8,326 nt of DNA, taken from contig JBDRGC010000015.1 in the NCBI GenBank assembly GCA_043818215.1, forward strand, positions 1 through 8,326, given 5' to 3'. Source of the stretch: JBDRGC01 sp043818215. Lineage in GTDB: Bacteria > Chloroflexota > Anaerolineae > Anaerolineales > UBA11858. Below are positions 1 through 4,656 of the stretch, in pieces (position 1 is the first letter of the stretch; each line of letters opens with the position of its first letter). The notes beneath the pieces were generated by a model. That model did not search any database and was not told the origin of the DNA. It worked only from the letters and a program-made list of their open reading frames with translations. The position numbers and the translations under genes are program-made.

Positions 1-392
1 GTGACGACGCTTCAACCATGCCTTCACTCATCGTTTACCGTGACCACTTGCTCGACGTGTCGCCGCCTTCGGCTGGCAGCTCACGGAGTGTGCCTTTGGC
101 GACCGCCTTTACACCCATGCACTCTAGCGCCTGTCCTGCGACCAAAGGAAGTGTCGAAGGGTTTGAGAACCAGTCGCTCACTATTGGGTGTCGCACTCAC
201 TTGTCCACTTCAAGGGTTGGAGTTGATGGTACAATCATCTCACCAACACATTCACTTCGTTCAGTGCAGGCATGGACGTTCAGTTGTCAAAGTTCGTCAT
301 CTCTCGGGTGACAAAGTCGAAAGACGGCAACCTTCGCTGACCAGCCCCCACCATCAAAGATGATGGTTTCGGTCAAACGGGTCGCACCCCCG
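1..392 (-). mobile_element. Group II intron, 5' part (domain I), truncated by the window edge
   Basis: Read on the minus strand, the sequence starting at 392 opens with GTGCG, the group II intron 5' consensus (GUGYG), and continues GTGCGACCCGTTTGACC. It is followed by many short helices and no convincing protein. A near copy of the first ~85 nt occurs at 3461-3542, where it is joined to an HNH maturase tail and domains V/VI, which identifies the family. Hairpins covary between the copies: CCATC/GATGG here (351-355 and 362-366) is CCACC/GGTGG there, as expected for a structured RNA. The rest of domain I, and any reverse transcriptase, would lie to the left of position 1, so intactness of this copy is unknown. 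Plus-strand reading frames through it look like by-products of the ribozyme sequence. I infer the intron class only as one with an HNH-bearing protein, not class C. Confidence 0.72.
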
Positions 393-452
393 CGTCAAGC
401 GGAATGGCTAACGCCATGGGCAATGCGGCGCGATTTTTCAAGTCGGTGGTTT
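306..452 (-). repeat. Direct repeat copy 1 (intron 5' end plus upstream flank)
   Basis: This block aligns with 3461-3604 in the same orientation with few gaps. Long identical runs include GGTTTCGGTCAAACGGGTCG and GCGGCGCGATTT. It covers the first ~87 nt of the intron (306-392) and about 60 nt upstream of its GTGCG start, so the homology crosses the expected splice boundary. A hairpin ATGGC/GCCAT (404-408 and 413-417) in the upstream part is matched by GTGGC/GCCAC in the other copy. Confidence 0.85.
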
Positions 453-550
453 TGCCAAGAGAGTTCCGGGTCAAAAACGCCATCCGCTTATGCCACCATT
501 AGCACGCTAAACAGAAAATATTACAAATCAATTAGCAATAGGAGCATGCG
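453..550 (+). promoter_or_regulatory. Upstream region and ribosome binding site of the propeller gene
   Basis: A clear Shine-Dalgarno AGGAG (540-544) stands 6 nt before the ATG at 551 and fixes that start. The stretch before it is AT-rich from about 498 onward and contains a small palindrome TTAGC-AC-GCTAA (499-510) that could be an operator or chance. I see no convincing -35/-10 pair. The promoter must lie here or inside the adjoining intron flank. Confidence 0.5.
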
Positions 551-1993
551 ATGAAGAAACAATACATTTCGATCATTTTGCCCGTTTTGAGTGCTTCAGT
601 TGTGATGTTGTCTTTCCTGATCTTCGGGGTTGGACTGAATCTTTCTGGAAAGGCTATTGCCGCTCCACAAGAAGAAACTCAGATAGTAGCTATTCCCAAC
701 GATAATTTTCCTGAGCTTACACAAGCTGATCCAAATGGTTGGGTTATCGATTGTGTAGATTGTCGCGACTTTTCATTGATGACGGATCGTAGTCTGCGAT
801 TAGATACAGCAGGTAATCCTCACATTGCCTACGGTGGTCAGCATCTCTATTACGCTTGGTATGATGGCACAAGTTGGAACCTGGAAATCGCAGACGATTC
901 CCAACCTGATGATGTTGGCACGTATGCATCACTCGATCTGGATAGCAGCGGCTATCCTCATATTAGCTATTTCAATGAAACCTATGGCAATCTCAAATAT
1001 GCCTATAAAGATGGGTCAGGCTGGCACGTCCTAACTTTGGATAGTGGTGGTTATGTAGGGCTCTATACATCTTTATCAATTGATGGGAGTGATTTTCCTC
1101 ACATCAGCTATTATGATGCTATCCAGGGTGATCTCAAGTACGCTTACCAAGATGGTTCTGGTTGGCACATCCAAACTCTGGATAGTGGTGGGGAAATAGG
1201 GCTTCACACATCTCTTGCGATTGATAATAGTGGTTACCCTCACATTAGCTACTACGATCTTTCAAATGGGGATCTGAAATATGCATACCAGAATGTCTCT
1301 GGCTGGTATACCCAAACTCTGGATATAAATGGGGATACGGGCCAATTTACATCATTGGCTTTGGATGTGAATGGGTATCCTCACATTGGATATCTTAAAT
1401 ACAATTCTTATGCTGATCGTGATTTAGTGTACGCCTATCAGAATGCTACAGGCTGGTTTACGCAGACCGTAGATGATGGAGGCGCAGTGGGTCTTTATGC
1501 TTCATTGGGACTGGATAGTCAAGGATATCCTCACATCAGCTATTATGATTTGACCAATTACAATCTCAAATATGCCTATAAGGATGTCAGTGGGTGGACG
1601 GTTACAACTCGTTACACTTATGATTATGTAGGTGCATACACCTCTTTAGCATTGGATGATGATGATTATGCCCATATCAGTTATTACGATGACAAGTATA
1701 AAATCAGCACTTATGATATTCGATATGTTCTTGGATTGCAATACGCGCATGAAGATGCGGTGGGGTGGAGTACCGAAAGTGTAGATGGAGAATATGCAGG
1801 TATGTATACTTCAGTAGCATTGGATAGTAATAGTTACCCCCACATTAGCTATTTTGATCAAGGTAATAAGGACCTGAGATATGCCTATCAGGATGCTAAT
1901 GGTTGGCATATTCAGGTTGTTGATAAGGATGGTGCAGTTGGGTATATCACTTCTCTTGTATTAGATACCAACAATTATCCCCATATCAGTTAG
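551..1993 (+). CDS. Secreted beta-propeller repeat protein, N-terminal piece (ends at in-frame TAG)
   Basis: The 480-residue product starts with a signal peptide: MKKQ, a hydrophobic stretch about 6-31, and a likely cleavage after Ala37 in KAIAAPQ. It should be exported. Residues ~80-480 are tandem units of about 45-60 residues with the pattern TSLALD..GYPHISYYD...LKYAYQD.SGWH..TLD, typical of WD-like or sialidase-like beta-propeller blades. Eight complete units and the start of a ninth lie in this piece. The frame ends at PHIS-TAG (1991-1993), but the same frame continues WHNHSTEGGLKYAYQD, so the stop falls inside blade nine. The start is supported by AGGAG 6 nt upstream. Function is unknown; such proteins usually bind ligands at the cell surface. 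The sequence is visibly more AT-rich than the hyu genes. As it stands the product would be a truncated propeller lacking the C-terminal PKD domain. Confidence 0.85.
   Translation: MKKQYISIILPVLSASVVMLSFLIFGVGLNLSGKAIAAPQEETQIVAIPNDNFPELTQADPNGWVIDCVDCRDFSLMTDRSLRLDTAGNPHIAYGGQHLYYAWYDGTSWNLEIADDSQPDDVGTYASLDLDSSGYPHISYFNETYGNLKYAYKDGSGWHVLTLDSGGYVGLYTSLSIDGSDFPHISYYDAIQGDLKYAYQDGSGWHIQTLDSGGEIGLHTSLAIDNSGYPHISYYDLSNGDLKYAYQNVSGWYTQTLDINGDTGQFTSLALDVNGYPHIGYLKYNSYADRDLVYAYQNATGWFTQTVDDGGAVGLYASLGLDSQGYPHISYYDLTNYNLKYAYKDVSGWTVTTRYTYDYVGAYTSLALDDDDYAHISYYDDKYKISTYDIRYVLGLQYAHEDAVGWSTESVDGEYAGMYTSVALDSNSYPHISYFDQGNKDLRYAYQDANGWHIQVVDKDGAVGYITSLVLDTNNYPHIS
1991..1993 (+). other. In-frame TAG replacing a conserved Tyr codon
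   Basis: Codon 481 of the frame begun at 551 is TAG. At the equivalent position of the other 13 repeat units (HISY, HIAY, HIGY, HFSY) the codon is always TAT or TAC, so one substitution explains the stop. The frame stays open to 3070. It may be a nonsense mutation, a sequencing or assembly error, or a read-through site; the sequence cannot decide between them. Confidence 0.9.
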
Positions 1994-2020
1994 TGGCATA
2001 ATCATTCTACCGAAGGCGGA

Positions 2021-3070
2021 TTGAAATATGCCTATCAAGATGCAAGTGGGTGGCATTTTGAAATTGTAGAAAGTAATGGTTACGGTCCTTGTGGAGATCA
2101 AACATCTTTAGTTTTGGATGCTAGTGGATATCCTCACATTGCTTATTGCCGTGATCAAGATTCGCCTGGGTTGCGATACGCTTATAAAGATAGTGGTGGC
2201 TGGCACACCATGACCATTGATAGCGGATTATATGAAGGAAAGAGAGCTTCATTAGCATTGACTGATTTAGGGGAACCTCATTTTAGTTATTTTGATGGTT
2301 TTAACTATCAACTGAAATATGCATACTACGATCATGATGATGGGTGGCATTTTTCTACGCTTGAAACAGGATTAGATCGCGACAGTGGGTACACATCCCT
2401 GGTACTGGATGATGTTGGATATCCGCACATTAGCTATCATGATGATAGCGTTGGTCAGATTAAATACATGTACCAGGATATTTCTGGCTGGCATACTCGG
2501 ATTCTGGATCCCAATGGCGGAACAGGGAAATCTTATACTTCGTTGCAATTAGATGGGAATGGTTATCCGCATATCAGCTACTACGCCGATGGTAGTGATA
2601 AGTTGATGTATACTTACCAGGATAGCACGGGCTGGTACTCTCAAACTATCGAGAGTGGTAGTGGAGAATTTAATTCTTTAGCTTTAGACGGCGATGAATT
2701 CCCGCATATCAGTTATGGGATTAACATTTACGGGGGTGATCTAAAGTATGCTTACTACAACCCTAAACCATCAGGGGATTTCACAGCTAACCCCATGACT
2801 GGAACACATCCGTTAACTGTCACATTTACCGCTCTGATAAGTGGAACAGTGGATAGTTGGTTGTGGGACTTTGGCGATGGTGGAACAGTTTCTACAGGGC
2901 CAGTTGTCAGCCACACTTATATGATCAGCGATACTTTTGATATCAGTCTTACTATCAGCAATACCTATGGAAGTTTTGTTGTAAATAAACCAGATTATAT
3001 TGTCATTAGGGATAATGACGATAGGTCAAACTTTGTTTACATACCGCTAATATTGAATAGTTCACCATAA
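2021..3070 (+). CDS. Beta-propeller repeat protein, C-terminal piece with PKD domain
   Basis: This is the in-frame continuation of the gene begun at 551; the frame is open from 1994, and 2021 (TTG) is only the first possible start codon. It has no ribosome binding site and no signal peptide, so it is probably not made on its own. It carries the rest of blade nine and five further units (10-14), ending with LKYAYYN around 2745-2760. A PKD domain follows at about 2765-3030, with the family signature WDFGDGG and the later HTY and SLTISN strands. The last residues, FVYIPLILNSSP, resemble a C-terminal motif I recall from Chloroflexota surface proteins; there is no LPXTG sorting signal. With the first piece the frame would encode about 839 residues and 14 blades. 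It ends 28 bp before the 3' boundary of the intron remnant. Confidence 0.75.
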   Translation: MKYAYQDASGWHFEIVESNGYGPCGDQTSLVLDASGYPHIAYCRDQDSPGLRYAYKDSGGWHTMTIDSGLYEGKRASLALTDLGEPHFSYFDGFNYQLKYAYYDHDDGWHFSTLETGLDRDSGYTSLVLDDVGYPHISYHDDSVGQIKYMYQDISGWHTRILDPNGGTGKSYTSLQLDGNGYPHISYYADGSDKLMYTYQDSTGWYSQTIESGSGEFNSLALDGDEFPHISYGINIYGGDLKYAYYNPKPSGDFTANPMTGTHPLTVTFTALISGTVDSWLWDFGDGGTVSTGPVVSHTYMISDTFDISLTISNTYGSFVVNKPDYIVIRDNDDRSNFVYIPLILNSSP

Positions 3071-3104
3071 CTTGCTGTATTGACTAAAGCTCACTAAGTT
3101 ATGG
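3065..3104. repeat. Inverted repeat over the propeller stop codon and the intron 3' end
   Basis: CCATAACTT (3065-3073) and AAGTTATGG (3096-3104) are perfect 9-bp arms around a 22-nt loop. The left arm includes the TAA stop of the propeller frame; the right arm overlaps the last bases of the intron remnant. There is no T-run, so it is not a standard terminator. It may be a weak terminator or a trace of the insertion event. Confidence 0.5.
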
Positions 3105-3196
3105 TCGGCGGGGCAGTCGCCCACCCCGCCGCCACTCCCGAACCGGACTTCCCAAAGGGATTGCTGCGCTGATGAAACTTTCGCTTCATCCGGCTC
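3098..3196 (-). ncRNA. Group II intron domains V and VI
   Basis: Domain V is recognisable on the minus strand. Its lower strands GAGCCGGA (3196-3189) and TCCGGTTC (3147-3140) pair and contain the AGC catalytic triad. The upper hairpin GATGAAGC-GAAA-GTTTCATC (3190-3171) has the usual GNRA tetraloop. Between upper hairpin and lower strand, where the 2-nt catalytic bulge belongs, there are about 22 extra nt (3149-3170). Domain VI follows as a GGCGGGG/CCCCGCC stem (3130-3124 with 3113-3107). A candidate branch-point A (complement of 3105) lies 7 nt before the proposed 3' end at 3098. Confidence 0.78.
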
Positions 3197-3233
3197 TTCA
3201 GTATCCGGGTTTCTATACCCAAATGGCACGCTG

Positions 3234-3384
3234 TCACAGACACCCTGACCGGTGGACTTCATCATGGCAGTGGCCGTGTAGGAGCAGCAGGTTGTCATCC
3301 GCTGTCGAGCTTATCACTGTTGCGGTGATGTACTTCCAACACATCGCCATCCATGAAACGTAATCCACAGTGGGGGCATTTGCC
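3234..3384 (-). pseudogene. HNH endonuclease tail of a group II intron-encoded protein, frameshifted
   Basis: Minus-strand translation from 3384 gives GKCPHCGLRFMDGDVLEVHH, the first zinc-ligand and HH part of an HNH nuclease domain as found at the C-terminus of group II intron maturases. The frame then hits TGA at 3295-3297. Moving by one base restores DDNLLLLHGHCHDEVHRSGCL and a natural stop at 3234-3236, giving the Asn and the H..CH ligands. One extra G near 3298-3300 explains the break. Upstream, a TAA in this frame and the missing reverse transcriptase and maturase domains confirm that only the last ~50 residues survive. In an intact element this domain nicks the second DNA strand at the target. 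It cannot act here. Confidence 0.8.
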
Positions 3385-3401
3385 TTTTTACCGTTTCATC
3401 C

Positions 3402-3431
3402 GACACTTCCTTCGGTCGCAGGATAAGTGTC
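3402..3431. repeat. Hairpin with inverted copy of intron domain I sequence
   Basis: GACACTT (3402-3408) and AAGTGTC (3425-3431) flank a 16-nt loop. The plus strand of 3401-3423 matches the minus strand of 134-156 with one mismatch (CCTTCGGTCGCAGGA here, CCTTTGGTCGCAGGA there). The fragment is therefore inverted relative to the rest of the intron when the two copies are compared. It lies at the junction between domain I and the HNH remnant. Confidence 0.7.
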
Positions 3432-3460
3432 AGCAAAATTGTATTCCGTATTGCCCGGGT

Positions 3461-3604
3461 GGGTGACCAAGTTCACAAGACGGCAACCTTCGCTTACCAG
3501 TCCCCACCAAACGTTCGGTGGTTTCGGTCAAACGGGTCGCACCCCTGGATCAAGCTGACGTGGCTACGCCACGAGGGTACGCGGCGCGATTTGCCAAGTC
3601 TGGT
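3461..3604 (-). repeat. Direct repeat copy 2 (intron 5' end plus upstream flank)
   Basis: This matches 306-452 in the same orientation. It covers the intron start (3461-3542) and about 60 bp beyond it (3543-3604). The flank has a hairpin GTGGC/GCCAC (3560-3564 and 3568-3572) whose outer pair differs from ATGGC/GCCAT of copy 1 in a compensating way. Confidence 0.85.
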
Positions 3605-3754
3605 TCGGGTAGAGCAGCTTTAGAAGCAAACACGCCACGAAATCTTTTTGAACGTGTTTCGCTTTGCGTGCCTTTGACAAACACTTTTTGAAACGTAAGT
3701 GCAGGGGTTCATTCATCGATTCTGGAAAAAACCACAAATTCCGGTAGAACCAGA
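3605..3754. other. Intergenic stretch, no gene seen
   Basis: I find no coding sequence or RNA gene here. There is an imperfect duplication of CTTTTTGAACGT (3644-3655) as CTTTTTGAAACGT (3684-3696 region), and short arms AAACACG (3628-3634) and CGTGTTT (3653-3659). These look like decayed non-coding sequence next to the intron flank. Confidence 0.5.
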
Positions 3755-3787
3755 TAAAAAACCGTCTCTCATTATTGAGAGACGGTT
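3755..3787 (-). terminator. Rho-independent terminator of the SHOCT gene pair
   Basis: A perfect 12-bp stem AACCGTCTCTCA (3760-3771) / TGAGAGACGGTT (3776-3787) has a 4-nt loop. Read on the minus strand it is followed directly by a run of T (complement of the A-run 3756-3761). It lies about 60 bp downstream of the stop of the last minus-strand SHOCT gene and is oriented to end that transcript. On the plus strand there is no T-run after the stem. Confidence 0.92.
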
Positions 3788-3848
3788 CGTTGAAACGATG
3801 TTCTTGGCGAATCTTCTCAATAATTTGGGGAAAGATACGTTTCTGGAC

Positions 3849-4076
3849 TTACATCAAATCAGCTTTAATTTTTTCATATTCTTCCCGATTAATCTCGCCG
3901 CGGGCATATCGTTGGTCGATGATTTCGTGGGGGGAAGGCTGCTTTAAAACGATATTTCCAGAATGGTTTTGCGGGCTGCTGGCAAAAACGGTTTTCACCA
4001 GCCAGACACCGCCAACAATCAAAGCGCCCCAGAAGAGCAGCATAAGGATCAATCTGATGCCACTAAAACCCATCAT
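3849..4076 (-). CDS. Small one-TM SHOCT-domain protein (75 aa)
   Basis: Residues ~9-27 form one hydrophobic membrane segment, followed by a short polar linker. A C-terminal SHOCT motif lies at ~48-75: SPHEIIDQRYARGEINREEY, then EKIKADLM. SHOCT (short C-terminal domain) is a ~28-residue helical module common at the ends of small bacterial membrane proteins and thought to mediate oligomerisation; its exact job is unknown. The start is supported by GGAG (complement of 4085-4088) 8 nt upstream of ATG. It is the second gene of a pair with the longer homologue at 4116-4382, 39 bp apart, and a strong terminator follows. Both begin MMG and share the same plan, so they look like a tandem duplication. 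No partner in the window suggests a pathway. Confidence 0.88.
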   Translation of the reverse strand: MMGFSGIRLILMLLFWGALIVGGVWLVKTVFASSPQNHSGNIVLKQPSPHEIIDQRYARGEINREEYEKIKADLM

Positions 4077-4095
4077 TTTTCACACTCCATTTCTC

Positions 4096-4110
4096 AGACC
4101 TGTCAGGTCT
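4096..4110. repeat. Short palindrome between the two SHOCT genes
   Basis: AGACCTG-T-CAGGTCT is nearly a perfect palindrome in the 39-bp gap between the genes. A folded hairpin would have 5-6 bp. There is no T-run, so it may act in mRNA processing or stability. A related GACCTG...CAGG pattern occurs at 4558-4581, so it may instead be a dispersed short repeat. Confidence 0.55.
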
Positions 4111-4115
4111 CTCAA

Positions 4116-4382
4116 TTAACTCAAATCTGGCAATATTTCTTGATACTGCTCGCGAGTGATCTCGCCGCAAGCGTATCGGGCTTGCAGTATCTCACGCGGC
4201 GACTGTATCGGAGACGCCGGGCCAAAGGTTGTCTGGCTATTGGAGCCAGCACGGTGTACCATCCAGATCACCAGCCAGACGATACCAACGATAACTGCGA
4301 CTGTGACCACCAGATTTAGGATCATGCCGATCCAGCCAAAGCTTCCGTAGCTACTCCAACCCATCATTCCAGTTCCCATCAT
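4116..4382 (-). CDS. Small one-TM SHOCT-domain protein (88 aa), Met/Gly-rich N-terminus
   Basis: The protein begins MMGTGMMGWSSYGSFGW, rich in Met, Gly and aromatics, before one long hydrophobic helix (residues ~18-42). A linker of about 18 polar residues follows, then a SHOCT motif at ~61-88 (SPREILQARYACGEITREQY). The ATG at 4382 has a good Shine-Dalgarno, AAAGGAG (complement of 4391-4397), with 8 nt spacing. Four Met residues in the first seven could bind copper; small MMG-type SHOCT proteins are often near metal genes in other bacteria, but nothing here supports that directly. It is the first gene of the minus-strand pair and diverges from hyuA. The SHOCT part resembles that of the downstream gene (RYA.GEI.RE.Y), which suggests duplication. 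Confidence 0.88.
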   Translation of the reverse strand: MMGTGMMGWSSYGSFGWIGMILNLVVTVAVIVGIVWLVIWMVHRAGSNSQTTFGPASPIQSPREILQARYACGEITREQYQEILPDLS

Positions 4383-4656
4383 AATTTTGTCTCCTTTCTT
4401 ATCTTACTGTCCCTCTCAATATCGGTTTTCGTTACTTGGTTATCCACACAATGTGATATTTTAGATTTTATTCGGAGTGCGCTGTCTTTCGATAACTCAT
4501 GCCCACATGATACTAGCTCAAGGTTGAAAACGGCCTGCCTGAAAGTCAGGAGTTTCTGACCTGTTTACAGGCAATGAGGTCCTTTTTTTAAACGTCACAA
4601 TACTCCCCGCGACATGACACTTGTTTTTCATGCTGCTCTGCCATATACTTAACCCC
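4383..4656. other. Divergent intergenic region between SHOCT genes and hyuA
   Basis: This region of about 270 bp must carry promoters for both directions. The left half (about 4430-4490) is AT-rich, but I could not pick a convincing -35/-10 pair on either strand. The right half carries the overlapping hairpins described at 4533-4589. No gene is seen. Confidence 0.6.
4533..4589 (+). promoter_or_regulatory. Attenuator-like leader structure ahead of hyuA
   Basis: Several short complementary arms overlap. CCTGA (4538-4542) pairs with TCAGG (4546-4550). GTCAG (4545-4549) can instead pair with CTGAC (4556-4560). GACCT (4558-4562) pairs with AGGTC (4577-4581), which is followed by CTTTTTTT (4582-4589). 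The last hairpin with its T-run looks like a plus-strand terminator. No plus-strand gene lies just upstream for it to end, and hyuA starts ~70 bp downstream. Mutually exclusive pairings suggest attenuation, but the stems are only 5 bp, so it could be decayed repeat sequence. Confidence 0.35.

Larger units (their letters stand above)
3098..3542 (-). mobile_element. Deleted group II intron remnant (~445 bp)
   Basis: On the minus strand it starts at 3542 with GTGCGACCC and ends near 3098 with AC, matching the group II boundary rule GUGYG...AY. In order it contains the beginning of domain I (3542-3461), a short rearranged junction with an inverted fragment (about 3460-3400), the HNH end of the intron-encoded protein (3384-3234), domain V (3196-3140) and domain VI (about 3139-3098). 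Most of domain I, domains II-III and the reverse transcriptase/maturase core are missing, since a complete intron of this kind is about 2-3 kb. It cannot encode its own mobility protein. The altered domain V makes self-splicing unlikely. It lies antisense to the propeller gene and just beyond its stop. Confidence 0.8.

Noticed and set aside
1..363. Plus-strand reading frames of 120 and 97 codons (1-363, 18-311)
   Set aside because: Both run antisense through group II intron domain I, have no ribosome binding site, and their composition (Ser/Thr/Pro/Cys-rich, no domain) is that of chance translation.
1991..1993. TAG as a pyrrolysine codon
   Set aside because: The position is a conserved Tyr in all sister repeats, and no pyl genes are in the window; simple nonsense or error is more likely.
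900..2760. Regular ~150-bp DNA periodicity considered as CRISPR or satellite repeat
   Set aside because: The period is in frame and encodes propeller blades; there are no short identical repeats with unique spacers.
3062..3298. Minus-strand 78-codon frame
   Set aside because: It overlaps the HNH relic and domains V/VI but in a third frame; the recognisable HNH residues are in the other two frames.
4621..4656. TTG 4621 or ATG 4630 as the hyuA start
   Set aside because: They would add a hydrophobic FFMLLCHIL extension unlike the family N-terminus and have no Shine-Dalgarno; ATG 4657 fits family length better, though it too lacks one.
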